DNA of 64,000 nucleotides. Origin: Bradyrhizobium yuanmingense. Lineage in GTDB: Bacteria > Pseudomonadota > Alphaproteobacteria > Rhizobiales > Xanthobacteraceae. The position numbers and the translations under genes were made by a program. The notes beneath the pieces are model-generated. The model did not search any database and was not told where the DNA came from. It saw nothing but the letters and a program-made list of their open reading frames with translations. The stretch lies in contig NZ_FMAE01000001.1 of assembly GCF_900094575.1 (NCBI RefSeq), positions 372,001 to 436,000 on the forward strand. Direction: 5' to 3'. Positions 54,434 to 63,062 of this stretch are shown here, in pieces (position 1 is the first letter of the stretch; the number at the start of each line of letters is the position of its first letter).

Positions 54434-55297
54434 CTACACCACCGTCCGATGTCGCTGGATGCAGGTCTTCAGCACCTCGTCCATCGGCTTGCCCCACCAT
54501 TCGTTGGAGAAGATCTCGATCTCGGAATAGCCGGCAAAGCCCTGCGCTTCGACCGCTGCACGCACCGATTTGATGTCGATGACGCCGTCGCCCATCATGC
54601 CGCGGTCGTTGAGGATGTCCCTGGTCGGCACCAGCCAGTCGCAGACATGGAACGCCAGCAGGCGGTCCCGGCCGGCGCGTGCGATCTGGTCCATCAGCTC
54701 CGGGTCCCACCAGATGTGATAGACGTCGAGCGCGACGCCGAGCATGCCGGTGCGGCCGGGGTCGAGCCGGTCGCAGATGTCGAGCGCCTGTTTGGTCGTG
54801 TTCACGCAGGCGCGGTCGGCCGCATAGGCCGGATGCAGCGGCTCGATCGCCAGCGGCAGCTTTGCCTGTTTGGCGTAGTCGAGCATCTCGGCAAGCGCTT
54901 CCTCGACCTGTCCACGGGCCGCCGCGATGTCCTTCGAGGCCTCGCTTCCCGGCCGCGAATATTGCGGCAGGCCCCCGACGACGAGGACGATGCAGGGCGC
55001 GCCCAGCGCCTTGGCTTCGTCGACGCAGCGGCGGTTGTCGTCGCGCACCTCGCCCCGGCGCGAGGCGTCCGAGGTGAACATGCCGCCGCGGCAATAGCCT
55101 GAGAGATCAAGGCCAGCCTCGCGCACCGCGCGCGCGACGCGGTCGAGACCGACGTTCGCGACCTGGTCGCGCCAGGGATCGATGGCTCGGATGCCGTGCT
55201 TCGCGCAGGCCTCGATGATGGCGACGAGGTCACCCTGCTTGCGGACGGTCGCCGTGTTCAGCGACAGCCAGCGGTGGTCGGACGAAAAATCGCGCAT
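54434..55297 (-). CDS. Sugar phosphate isomerase/epimerase-like TIM-barrel protein
   Basis: A 287-residue AP_endonuc_2 (xylose isomerase-like) TIM barrel. Probable metal ligands are Glu in LAIEPLHP, Asp in GVALDVYHIWWDP, His in AFHVCDWL and Glu in YSEIEIFS. The ATG at 55297 shares one base with the DUF993 stop (TGATG), so the two are made together. It probably isomerises or epimerises an intermediate of the cluster's substrate. It also resembles hydroxypyruvate isomerase or inosose dehydratase families; no closer call is safe. Confidence 0.82.
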   Translation of the reverse strand: MRDFSSDHRWLSLNTATVRKQGDLVAIIEACAKHGIRAIDPWRDQVANVGLDRVARAVREAGLDLSGYCRGGMFTSDASRRGEVRDDNRRCVDEAKALGAPCIVLVVGGLPQYSRPGSEASKDIAAARGQVEEALAEMLDYAKQAKLPLAIEPLHPAYAADRACVNTTKQALDICDRLDPGRTGMLGVALDVYHIWWDPELMDQIARAGRDRLLAFHVCDWLVPTRDILNDRGMMGDGVIDIKSVRAAVEAQGFAGYSEIEIFSNEWWGKPMDEVLKTCIQRHRTVV

Positions 55298-56487
55298 CAG
55301 GATTCGATACCGTGGGTGGCGAGCACGGTTTTCATCCGTTGCGTCGCGAGTTCAGGGTTGGCGAGCAGGCCGGCCTTGTCAGCGAGACGGAACAGTTCGG
55401 CCAAATGCAGCGTGGACCGCGTGCTCTCCTGTCCGCCGACCATGGTGAAGTGATCCTGGTGTCCGTTGAGATAGGCCATGAACACGACGCCGGTCTTGTA
55501 GAACCGCGTCGGCGCCTTGAAGATGTGACGCGACAGCGGGACCGTCGGGCCAAGCACGTCGTGGAAGCCGGCCTCGTCGCCTGCCGCCAGCCGCGACAGC
55601 GCGTAGGACGCCGCCGGCGCGATGGCATCGAAGATGCCGAGCAACGCGTGTGAAAAACCTTCGCTATCGCCGGCGATCAGCTCCGCGTAGTTGAAATCGT
55701 CGCCGGTATACATCTTGATCCGCTTGTCCAGACGCCGGCGCATGTCGATCTCGCGCTGCTTGTCGAGCAGCGAGACCTTGACGCCGTCGACCTTGGCGGC
55801 ATTGCCGTTGATGATGGCGACGGCAATGTCCATGGCCTTGTCGAGATCCCTCGTGCCCCAATAGCCCGCCAGCGCCGGATCGAACATGTCGCCGAGCCAG
55901 TGGATGATAACGGGCTCGCGGACTTGCGAGAGCACGCGGTCATAGACTTTGGCGTAATCGTCGGCATTGCGACCGAGTTTTGTCAGGGCCCGCGAGGCCA
56001 TCAGGATGATGCGGCCGCCGACTTTCTCCACCGCCGAGATCTGCTCTTCATAGGCGCGGATCACGTCGTCGAGGCTCCCAGCGTCCTCGACCGCGAGATG
56101 ATCGGTGCCTGCACCGGAGAACACCAGCGCATTGCGCCGCTTGGCGGCGGCGACCGAGCGCGTGATCAGCTCCAGCGAGGTCGGCCAGTCCAGCCCCATG
56201 CCGCGCTGCGCGGTGTCCATGGCTTCGGCAACGCCGAGGCCGAGGTCCCAGACGTGCTCGCGGAAGGCGATGGTCTTGTCCCAGTCGACGGCGGCCGACA
56301 GCCAGGGATCGTTGTCGGCAAAGGGATCGGCGACCGTGTGCACGGCCGAGAAGGCGATGCGGTTCAGCGGCCCCTCGAGCTTTGCGGGGAACGTGCGCGA
56401 GGCCGCGAGCCGATAGGTCTCGATCGAGCGATCGGCTTTGGGCAGCTTCAGCGACAGGGATGACATTGGTTGGACGGGCTTGTTCAT
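55297..56487 (-). CDS. DUF993 family protein (DHDPS/aldolase-like)
   Basis: A 396-residue DUF993 protein. NRIAFSAVHTVADPFADNDP (36-55) and WDLGLGVAEAMDTAQRGMGL are family hallmarks, and the central part (GAGTDHLAVEDAGSLDDVIRAYEEQ, PVIIHWLGDMFDPALAGYWG) follows the dihydrodipicolinate synthase/KDG aldolase-like TIM barrel pattern. It may be a Schiff-base aldolase or hydratase. Start at 56487 behind GAGAGG; the frame upstream is a type 1 repeat. It is always seen here with the isomerase, coupled by a one-base overlap. Confidence 0.8.
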   Translation of the reverse strand: MNKPVQPMSSLSLKLPKADRSIETYRLAASRTFPAKLEGPLNRIAFSAVHTVADPFADNDPWLSAAVDWDKTIAFREHVWDLGLGVAEAMDTAQRGMGLDWPTSLELITRSVAAAKRRNALVFSGAGTDHLAVEDAGSLDDVIRAYEEQISAVEKVGGRIILMASRALTKLGRNADDYAKVYDRVLSQVREPVIIHWLGDMFDPALAGYWGTRDLDKAMDIAVAIINGNAAKVDGVKVSLLDKQREIDMRRRLDKRIKMYTGDDFNYAELIAGDSEGFSHALLGIFDAIAPAASYALSRLAAGDEAGFHDVLGPTVPLSRHIFKAPTRFYKTGVVFMAYLNGHQDHFTMVGGQESTRSTLHLAELFRLADKAGLLANPELATQRMKTVLATHGIES

Positions 56488-56502
56488 TTTGGTCCTCTCT
56501 CC

Positions 56503-56587
56503 GTCATTGCGAGGAGCGAAGCGACGAAGCAATCCAGGGTCTTTCCGCGGAGGCAGTCTGGATTGCTTCGCTTCGCTCCCAATGACG
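56503..56587. repeat. Palindromic intergenic repeat, type 1
   Basis: GTCATTGCGAGGAGCGAAGC at the left and GCTTCGCTCCCAATGACG at the right, with GCAATCCAG/CTGGATTGC inner arms. It splits the catabolic cluster between DUF993 and the Gfo/Idh/MocA gene. Confidence 0.88.
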
Positions 56588-56607
56588 AAATCATGAGCAT
56601 CGGAATG

Positions 56608-57759
56608 TCACACTTTGATGGGCGCGACGTCGATCCAGCGGCGCTCCTTCCAGCTCTTCAGCGCGCATTCGGCGAGCTGAACGCCCTTGGCGCCTTCGAG
56701 CAGCGTGAACTTGTAGGGCGCATCCTCGTAGACGTGGCGGATGAACATTTCCCACTGCTCTTTGAAGCCGTTGTCGTAGGTGACGTTATCCGGGAGCTTC
56801 TGCCAGTCGCCGTAGAAGTCGTGCAGCCGCTTCTCGTCGGGATTCCACACCGGGCGCGGTGTCGCCTGCCGCGCCTGGATCATGCAATCGGTGAGGCCCG
56901 CGACCGCCGAGCCGAGCGTGCCGTCGACCTGGAAGGTGACGAGGTCGTCGCGATAGACCCGCGTCACCCAGGACATGTTGATGTGGGCGATGATGCCGCC
57001 TTCGAGCTGGAACGTGGCGTAGGCGGAATCGTCAGCAGTCGCCTTGTACTTCTTGCCCTGCTCGTCGAAACGCTCGGGGATGTCGGTGTTGCCGATGCAG
57101 CTCACGCTCTGGACGTTGCCGAAGAGGTTGTCGAGCACGTAGCGCCAGTGGCAGACCATGTCGAGGATGATGCCGCCGCCATCCTCGTCGCGATAGTTCC
57201 AGGAGGGCCGCTGCGCCTCCTGCCAGCCGCCTTCGAACACCCAATAGCCGAACTCGCCGCGCACCGAGAGGATGCGGCCGAAGAAGCCGGAATCGCGCAG
57301 GAAAGCGATCTTCTTCAGCCCCGGCAGAAACAGCTTATCCTGCACCGTGCCGTGCTTGACGCCCTTGGCATTGGCGAGCTTCACGACCTCGATCGCTTCC
57401 TCGAAATTCGTCGCAATCGGCTTCTCGCAATAGACGTGCTTGCCGGCGTTGATGGCCTGGGTCAGCAGGCCGGGACGGGCCTGCGTCGTCGCGGCGTCGA
57501 AGAACATGGTGTCGTTCTTGTCGGCGAGCGCGGCATCGAGATCGGTGGTCCAGCGCGTGATGTTGTAGCGTTTGGCCAGCGCCTCGACCTTGTCGGCGCT
57601 GCGGCCGACCAGGATCGGGTCGGGCATGACACGGTCACCGTTCTTCAGGCGCACGCCGCCCTGGTCGCGGATCGCGACGATCGAGCGGATCAGATGCTGG
57701 TTGAGCCCCATCCGGCCGGTGACGCCGTTCATGATGAGGCCGAGGCGTTGGGTGGTCAT
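56608..57759 (-). CDS. Gfo/Idh/MocA family NAD(P)-dependent oxidoreductase
   Basis: A 383-residue oxidoreductase. The N-terminal Rossmann loop LIMNGVTGRMG (8-18), the EKP motif CEKPIA (111-116) with Lys113 as the family's catalytic lysine, and the C-terminal domain with GGGIILDMVCHWRYVLDNLF are clear. It oxidises or reduces a sugar or polyol hydroxyl. The N-terminal motif is unusual in resembling GxxGRMG of dihydrodipicolinate reductase. The ATG at 57759 overlaps the enolase-superfamily stop (ATGA). The substrate is unknown. Confidence 0.88.
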   Translation of the reverse strand: MTTQRLGLIMNGVTGRMGLNQHLIRSIVAIRDQGGVRLKNGDRVMPDPILVGRSADKVEALAKRYNITRWTTDLDAALADKNDTMFFDAATTQARPGLLTQAINAGKHVYCEKPIATNFEEAIEVVKLANAKGVKHGTVQDKLFLPGLKKIAFLRDSGFFGRILSVRGEFGYWVFEGGWQEAQRPSWNYRDEDGGGIILDMVCHWRYVLDNLFGNVQSVSCIGNTDIPERFDEQGKKYKATADDSAYATFQLEGGIIAHINMSWVTRVYRDDLVTFQVDGTLGSAVAGLTDCMIQARQATPRPVWNPDEKRLHDFYGDWQKLPDNVTYDNGFKEQWEMFIRHVYEDAPYKFTLLEGAKGVQLAECALKSWKERRWIDVAPIKV

Positions 57760-59150
57760 GCCAATTGCTCCTGAGATCTTGGCTGGGCGAGCGGGCGCAA
57801 TGCCGACCAGTCCGGATGGACCGACGAGGCGAAGCCCACGCAATGAAGCGATCCCGTCAGGAGATCGCCGTCGTGAATGGAGAGGCGGATACCCCGCCCG
57901 GCATCGGCATAGAGATCGGGATGCGCGGCGGCGAAGGCCTGAGCTTCTGCTATGGGCGTTTCACCAAAGCCATCGACGTAGTGGTGGCCGTTGCGCTCGG
58001 CGTGGGTGACGCCGATGAAGGCACCGAGCGCAAGATCCTGCTGCACGGCAAGGCCGGCCTGGCAGGTGAGGTCCTCACCAGTGATGAAGAAGGCTTCGCC
58101 TTGCGCGCTCCATTTCGCCGCACGCGTGGCGTTGATGATGGACTTGTAAAGTCCCTTGCAAGATTTCGAGGAGATGCCGCGATAGCCGAGCGCCCGTGCT
58201 GCCGGGAACGCGTCGTAGGAATCGTCGGCTTCGTCGATGATGAAGCCGCGCGCGGCGAGCGAGCCGAGCGGCGATTGCCGCGTGATGTCGCGCGGCATCG
58301 GCTGTTCGACATAGAGCAGGCGCGTTGAGATCGGGCGCAGCGTGGCGTCATGATCGAGCCGGTCCATCAGGGCCTGTAACGCGGCGAGATCCGCGTATTG
58401 CTCGTTGGCATCGAGCGTCACCTTGTAGTCGCGCCCGAGCGCGTCGAGCTCCTTGCCGATCCGGGTGAGCCGCGCCGCATCGGCAGCCGGATCGCCGGAC
58501 AGCTTGAGCTTGAAGTAGCGTGCTCCGGTATTCTCGCGTGGATCGGCAACGCCGCCCTCGCCTTCCACGACATCATCAAGGCCGACGGTATGCCTGATCG
58601 CAACACGCTCGAGCGGCACCCGGCCGGCGAGGAACGTCCTGATGTCTTTCTCGCTCACGTCAGGAGAAAGCCGCGCATCGATGCCGGCGATGTTGCCGGC
58701 TATTCCGTCGAAGAAGCTGGTCTCGACGGCGCGGAGCAGCGCATCGAGAATGGCCTTGTCGATCTCCGCGGGGCCGTAGGCAGCAGCCAGCGCCGGAATA
58801 TTCTTCTTCGCGCAGGTCGTGATCTGGGCACCGATGCAGGAGGCATGCAGATCGAACGCCGTCTGGAAGCCGGTCCGTGCCAGATAGAGTCCGCGCGCGA
58901 TCTCCAGCGAGCGACGCAACTCGTCCACCGTCTGCGCTGGCGACAGCTCCGGCCGCTTGTCGAACCACTTTGGCACCAGCAGCTCGGCGCTGGCACCGAC
59001 GGCGGTGCCCCGGCCCTCGACCTCGATCTCGGCCCGCACGAACAGCTGCGGCGTCGCGTTGATCGTGATCGCACCGAAGCGGAACGGCCGCGCGAACTGC
59101 ACGGGACGTTCGAAGAAGGCGATGTCTCGCAGCTTCAGGCGGGGGGACAT
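57756..59150 (-). CDS. Enolase-superfamily (mandelate racemase-like) protein
   Basis: A 464-residue protein with the enolase-superfamily barrel: KxK at Lys214/Lys216 (YFKLKLSGD), metal Asp247 (TLDANEQY), Glu282 (YVEQPMPR), Asp306/Glu307 (IIDEADDSYDA) and Lys329/Lys332 (GISSKSCKGLYK). These would abstract the alpha-proton of an acid sugar or similar substrate (dehydratase or epimerase). It is longer than typical members (about 370-400), with extra residues at 70-130. It is 4 nt upstream-adjacent to the ABC ATPase gene. Confidence 0.8.
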   Translation of the reverse strand: MSPRLKLRDIAFFERPVQFARPFRFGAITINATPQLFVRAEIEVEGRGTAVGASAELLVPKWFDKRPELSPAQTVDELRRSLEIARGLYLARTGFQTAFDLHASCIGAQITTCAKKNIPALAAAYGPAEIDKAILDALLRAVETSFFDGIAGNIAGIDARLSPDVSEKDIRTFLAGRVPLERVAIRHTVGLDDVVEGEGGVADPRENTGARYFKLKLSGDPAADAARLTRIGKELDALGRDYKVTLDANEQYADLAALQALMDRLDHDATLRPISTRLLYVEQPMPRDITRQSPLGSLAARGFIIDEADDSYDAFPAARALGYRGISSKSCKGLYKSIINATRAAKWSAQGEAFFITGEDLTCQAGLAVQQDLALGAFIGVTHAERNGHHYVDGFGETPIAEAQAFAAAHPDLYADAGRGIRLSIHDGDLLTGSLHCVGFASSVHPDWSALRPLAQPRSQEQLA

Positions 59151-59154
59151 GGTT

Positions 59155-60003
59155 TCAGTCCAACGCCCCTTGCGAGAAGAAATGCGTGCGGATGCGCTGC
59201 ACCAGCTCCGTAAACACCGGGTCGGCCATCGCGTCGAGCGAGCGCGGGCGCGGCAGCGGCACGTCGTAGATCGCGGCGATCGCGCCGGGGCGCTCGGTCA
59301 TGACCAGCACGCGGTCGGCGAGGAACACGGCCTCCGGAATCGAATGCGTGATCAGGAGCACGGTCTTCTTCGTCTCGCGCTGGATCCGCATCAATTCGAC
59401 ATTCATGCGCTCGCGTGTCAGCGCGTCGAGCGCGCCGAACGGCTCGTCCATCAGCATGATCTTCGGATCGTGCACCAGCGCGCGGCAGATCGAGGCGCGC
59501 TGCTGCATGCCGCCGGAGAGCTGCCAGGGCAGCTTCTTCTCGAAGCCTTCGAGGCCGACCAGCTTCAGCAGCGACTTGGCGCGGTCGAGATATTCCTGGC
59601 GCGGCAGGCGCTTCATGTCTATCGGCAGCATCACGTTGGAGAGGATGTTGCGCCAGGGCAAGAGCAGCGCGTTCTGGAACACGATGCCGACATTGCCGTG
59701 CGGCGTCGTCACCTTCTGGCCCTCGACCAGGATCTCGCCCGTGGTCGGCGCCAGCAGGCCCGAGATCAATTTGAGCAACGTGGACTTGCCGCAGCCGGAA
59801 GGGCCGACCACGACGAAGAACTCGCCGTCATTGATGTGGAAGTCGAGCGGCCGCAGCGACGGCACATCGCCGTCGCGCGTCCGGTAGGTCTTCGACACGC
59901 CCGACAGCTTGATGCCCGACGCATCGCCGGCAGCCCGGTCGCTCACCAGTCTCAGATGAGCGGCCGACTGCGCGGTTTCACTCATGACAGTCGCAGGTTT
60001 CAC
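59155..60003 (-). CDS. ABC transporter ATP-binding protein (SsuB/TauB-like)
   Basis: A 282-residue ATPase. Walker A GPSGCGKST, Q-loop region VFQNALLLPWRN, signature LSGGMQQR, Walker B KIMLMDEPFGALD and ITHSIPEAVFLADRVLVM are all typical of nitrate/sulfonate/taurine-type importers. A GTG at 60003 overlaps the binding-protein stop (GTGA) with a GAAGAG site 6 nt upstream; the ATG at 59985 is an alternative with no site. It works with the permease and binding protein encoded upstream. Confidence 0.92.
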   Translation of the reverse strand: MKPATVMSETAQSAAHLRLVSDRAAGDASGIKLSGVSKTYRTRDGDVPSLRPLDFHINDGEFFVVVGPSGCGKSTLLKLISGLLAPTTGEILVEGQKVTTPHGNVGIVFQNALLLPWRNILSNVMLPIDMKRLPRQEYLDRAKSLLKLVGLEGFEKKLPWQLSGGMQQRASICRALVHDPKIMLMDEPFGALDALTRERMNVELMRIQRETKKTVLLITHSIPEAVFLADRVLVMTERPGAIAAIYDVPLPRPRSLDAMADPVFTELVQRIRTHFFSQGALD

Positions 60004-60992
60004 GAGCCGCTCTTCGGCAGGTAATCGCTGGTGTAGAAAGCCTTCGGGTTCTCCTTGGCCTTGGCGTCGAGGCCGCCATATTCGACCAGCAGGTTGACGG
60101 TCTCGGTCATGTTCTGGTCGGTGACCTGGAACGGCCGCTTGCCCTTGGTCTCCGCGGTCCGGTAGAGCGGGATGGTCAGCTCAAAACCCTGCGTCAGCGT
60201 GTCGATCTTGCCGCCCTTGGGGTTGGCATCGAGGATCGATTGCGCCGCCGCCTTCGGCTCCTTCTCGGCAGCTTCGACCGCCTTGGTCGTCGCCGACATG
60301 AAGCGGCGGACGAGGTCCGCATTGGCCTTCACGTAGTCGGTGTTGGCGATGACGCCCGAGGAGACCATGTTGATGCCGTAGTCGGCGAACTTGATCGGAT
60401 AGACATCCTTGCCGGTGGCGTCCTTGATCTTCATCGACTGGTCCATGACGTAGCCGAGCAACAGATCCGCCTGGCCGTTGATGACGGCGTTGAGCTTGGT
60501 CTGGCCGTCGCCGGCGACGGTCTTGAAGTCGCTTTCCTTCAGGCCGGTCTTCTTCAGGAACAGCGGCCAGATCTGCGTCATGGAATCGGCCGGCGTGATC
60601 GCCACCGTCTTGCCCTTGATGTCTTCAGGCTTCCTGATGTTCTTGTCGGCGAAGCCCATGGCGGACATCGGGCTCGTTTGCAGCAGCACGCCGGTTGCGA
60701 CCACGGGCGCGCCCTTGATCGCGGCGCGCATCATGGTGGGGACGTCGACATAGCCGAAGTCCGCGGTCTTGGCGGCAACCGCCTGCGTGGTCGCAGCCGA
60801 GCCGCGGCCTTCCTGGATCTCGAGCTCGATGCCTTCGGCGGCGTAGATGCCCTTGGCCTTGCCGTAATAGAACGGCGCGTGCTCGCCATAGACGTACCAG
60901 TTCAGCATCAGCACGACCTTGTCGGCTGCCTGCGCCGGCATGGCTGCGAACGCCATCAGTGCTACGGATGCAGCTCCAATCAACCGCTTCAT
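60000..60992 (-). CDS. ABC transporter substrate-binding protein (NMT1/THI5/SsuA-like)
   Basis: A 330-residue periplasmic binding protein with a signal peptide (MKRLIGAASVALMAFAAMPA, cleavage near AQA). The mature start DKVVLMLNWYVYGEHAPFYY followed by GKAKGIYAAEGIELEIQEGRGS is the NMT1-like pattern, seen in pyrimidine/thiamine precursor, sulfonate and aromatic acid importers. The ligand is unknown; the co-encoded enzymes suggest an organic acid or sugar-like compound. It overlaps the ATPase gene by 4 nt. Confidence 0.9.
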   Translation of the reverse strand: MKRLIGAASVALMAFAAMPAQAADKVVLMLNWYVYGEHAPFYYGKAKGIYAAEGIELEIQEGRGSAATTQAVAAKTADFGYVDVPTMMRAAIKGAPVVATGVLLQTSPMSAMGFADKNIRKPEDIKGKTVAITPADSMTQIWPLFLKKTGLKESDFKTVAGDGQTKLNAVINGQADLLLGYVMDQSMKIKDATGKDVYPIKFADYGINMVSSGVIANTDYVKANADLVRRFMSATTKAVEAAEKEPKAAAQSILDANPKGGKIDTLTQGFELTIPLYRTAETKGKRPFQVTDQNMTETVNLLVEYGGLDAKAKENPKAFYTSDYLPKSGS

Positions 60993-61049
60993 CGTTTCTC
61001 TCCCTTGCCGTTGGTTGCGTCGGCCGTTGGTGGCCGCTCGTTGCTTTAG

Positions 61050-61859
61050 TCAGGATGCAAAGATCACGTCCTCGCGCTGGCTGACATGCCAGGGAATGAC
61101 CAGCTTCTCGATCCGGTCGACGATCCAGAACAGGACCACGCCGAGCAGCGCCAGGATCACCAGCGCCGCGAACATCGTCGGCAGGTCGAAAGTTCCGATC
61201 GAGCGCTGCATCACGTAGCCGATGCCGGAATTGGAGCCGACGAACTCGCCGACCACCGCGCCGACCACGGCTAGCGTCACCGACACTTTGAGGCCGGAGA
61301 AGATCGCCGGCAGCGCATGCGGCAGGTTCACCGCGCGGAACACCTGCAGGCGGCTGCCCTGCATGGCACGGGCGAGATCGACCATATCGGGATCGACCGA
61401 TTTGAAGCCTTGCACCGCGGAGACCACGACCGGGAAGAAGCCGAGCAGGAACGCCGAGATCACCTTGGGAATGATGCCGAAGCCGAACCACACCACAAAC
61501 AGCGGGGCGATCGCGATCTTCGGCACCGATTGCGAGAACACCAGCAGTGGATAGACGTAGCTCTCCACCGTCTTCGAGCCCGCGATCAACATCGCGACGG
61601 GAATGCCGAACAGCGCCGACAGCAGGAAGCCGCAGACGGTCGCATAGGTGGTCGGCCAGGACTGGCGCAGCAGCTCCGGCCATTCGGTGCGCAGCACGGC
61701 GACGACGTCGAGCGGCGCCGGTATCTGGTAGGCCGGGATTCTGAACAGCCGGATCGCGAGATCCCAGGCGACGACGATGAAGACCAGGAACAAGAACGGC
61801 CGAACCCAGGCTGCATTCAGCAGCTTGGAAACAGCGTTTTGCGGCTTCGGCTCGGCCAA
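61050..61859 (-). CDS. ABC transporter permease (SsuC/TauC-like)
   Basis: A 269-residue membrane protein with about six helices. The permease signature loop is around ARAMQGSRLQVFRAVNLPHA, followed by LPAIFSGLKVSVTLAVVGAV and EFVGSNSGIGYVM. The start appears to be TTG at 61859 with a GGGAG site 6 nt upstream; no in-frame ATG gives the full first helix. It is the first gene of the import-catabolism run on the minus strand, 57 nt before the binding protein. Confidence 0.9.
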   Translation of the reverse strand: MAEPKPQNAVSKLLNAAWVRPFLFLVFIVVAWDLAIRLFRIPAYQIPAPLDVVAVLRTEWPELLRQSWPTTYATVCGFLLSALFGIPVAMLIAGSKTVESYVYPLLVFSQSVPKIAIAPLFVVWFGFGIIPKVISAFLLGFFPVVVSAVQGFKSVDPDMVDLARAMQGSRLQVFRAVNLPHALPAIFSGLKVSVTLAVVGAVVGEFVGSNSGIGYVMQRSIGTFDLPTMFAALVILALLGVVLFWIVDRIEKLVIPWHVSQREDVIFAS

Positions 61860-61894
61860 TTTTCACTCCCGGCAGTCTTCTTCATTATGGGGAG

Positions 61895-61923
61895 AAATTA
61901 ACCCGTTGGATAAATACTGTCCA
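61895..61923 (-). promoter_or_regulatory. Predicted promoter of the importer-catabolism cluster
   Basis: On the minus strand TGGACA (61923-61918), a 17-nt spacer and TAATTT (61900-61895) lie about 35 nt before the permease start, in an AT-rich patch. Sigma-70-type by pattern only. Confidence 0.45.
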
Positions 61924-62073
61924 GAGCTTTCCCTGTGACGTTTTGTGCTCGGGGTTCCGGGAGCTTTTGGGGACGGGACTATCGCCTTCCGTGTCCCGGA
62001 CGCGCTGCAATGTAAGCGTTGCTGCGCTGCGTCGGGGCACGGGGGCGGAGTGAGGTGCACGCGCCTCCACGTG

Positions 62074-62152
62074 GTCATTGCGAGCGCAGCGAAGCAATCC
62101 AGAATCTTTCCGCGGAGACAGTCTGGATTGCTTCGCTGCGCTCGCAATAACG
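62074..62152. repeat. Palindromic intergenic repeat, type 1 (most symmetric copy)
   Basis: GTCATTGCGAGCGCAGCGAA at the left pairs with TTCGCTGCGCTCGCAATAAC at the right; inner arms are GCAATCCAGA / TCTGGATTGC around CTTTCCGCGGAGACAG. It could fold into one long hairpin. Confidence 0.9.
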
Positions 62153-62180
62153 GAGCAAGGCGCCCCATCATGGCTACGGG

Positions 62181-62957
62181 CTACACCGCCTGCACGACCG
62201 CGGCGCGCGACTTCGGCGTCTTCGCGATCTCGAACAGCGCCGCGGATTGCCCCGTCAGCGCGGCCAGCACCAGGCCCACCATATGCGCCAACCGCTCCTC
62301 CTTGGCCTTCTTGTCCAGGAGATCGCGGCCGAAGATCACGCTCAGCGTTGCCGAATTGGAGAGATAGAAGAAGCTGAGCGCTGCGATCGAGATGTAGAGC
62401 TGCACGGGGTCGACCGCGACCTGGAAGTCGCCGCTGTCGACGCCGCGGCGCACCACGGTGCGGATCATCTCGACGAAGGGCGAGTGCATCGACTTGACCT
62501 TGGTCGATTTCTTCAGGTGCTTGGCGCGCGCGAGGTTCTCGGTCTGCAGCAGCGAGAGGAATTCGGGATTGCGCAGGAAGTAGTTCCAGGTGAACTCGAT
62601 CAGGCGGCGGATCGCCTCGGGCGGATCGAGATGTTCGAGGTCCAGCCCGCGCTCCTCGCTGCGGATCTTGTCATAGGCGCCTTCGAGCACGGCGAGATAG
62701 AGCTCGTCCTTGTTGCCGACGTGATAGTACAGCATGCGCTTGTTGGCGCCGGCCTTGGCGGCGATGCGGTCGACGCGCGCGCCGGCAAGGCCATGGGCGG
62801 AAAACTCCTGCTTGGCGGCTTCGAGAATGCGCAGCCGCATCCCCTCGGGGTCGCGCTGCCATTTCAGAGTTCGCTTTGCCTTCGCCAAACCGGGTGCTCG
62901 CTGGGTGCCGACAAGACGCGTGTAGCACGCGAGCGTGAGTTTGAGAATGTTCGTCAT
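62181..62957 (-). CDS. TetR-family transcriptional regulator
   Basis: A TetR regulator of up to 258 residues. The helix-turn-helix spans GMRLRILEAAKQEFSAHGLA, GARVDRIAAKAGANKRMLYY and HVGNKDELYLAVLEGAYDKI, and is followed by a ligand domain with TWNYFLRNPEFLSLLQTEN. The ATG at 62957 lies inside a type 3 repeat, so the true start is probably later, near the KAKRTLKWQRDPEG segment. It lies upstream of the importer cluster on the same strand, separated by 320 nt and a repeat; it may regulate that cluster or the VOC gene. Confidence 0.85.
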   Translation of the reverse strand: MTNILKLTLACYTRLVGTQRAPGLAKAKRTLKWQRDPEGMRLRILEAAKQEFSAHGLAGARVDRIAAKAGANKRMLYYHVGNKDELYLAVLEGAYDKIRSEERGLDLEHLDPPEAIRRLIEFTWNYFLRNPEFLSLLQTENLARAKHLKKSTKVKSMHSPFVEMIRTVVRRGVDSGDFQVAVDPVQLYISIAALSFFYLSNSATLSVIFGRDLLDKKAKEERLAHMVGLVLAALTGQSAALFEIAKTPKSRAAVVQAV

Positions 62958-63058
62958 TCCGGGGCGCGCCTCTTGGCGCGAGCCTGGAATCCATTGGGCG
63001 GCAGAGTCAGCCGCGAAATGGATTCCGGGTTCGATGCTACGCATCGCCCCGGAATGAC
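62953..63058. repeat. Palindromic intergenic repeat, type 3 (GTCATTCCGGGGCG arms)
   Basis: GTCATTCCGGGGCGCGCC at the left pairs with ATCGCCCCGGAATGAC at the right; inner arms GGAATCCATT / AATGGATTCC. A different family from type 1, though both end in GTCATT/AATGAC. It supplies the upstream start codon of the TetR frame. Confidence 0.85.
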
Positions 63059-63062
63059 AGAA

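Larger units (their letters stand above)
61860..62180. other. 321-nt intergenic region with promoter and repeat
   Basis: It separates the permease start from the TetR stop. It holds the predicted importer promoter (61895-61923) and a type 1 repeat (62074-62152). The intervening 150 nt has short GC-rich stems (GGGACGGGAC...GTGTCCC) but no supported gene. Confidence 0.6.
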
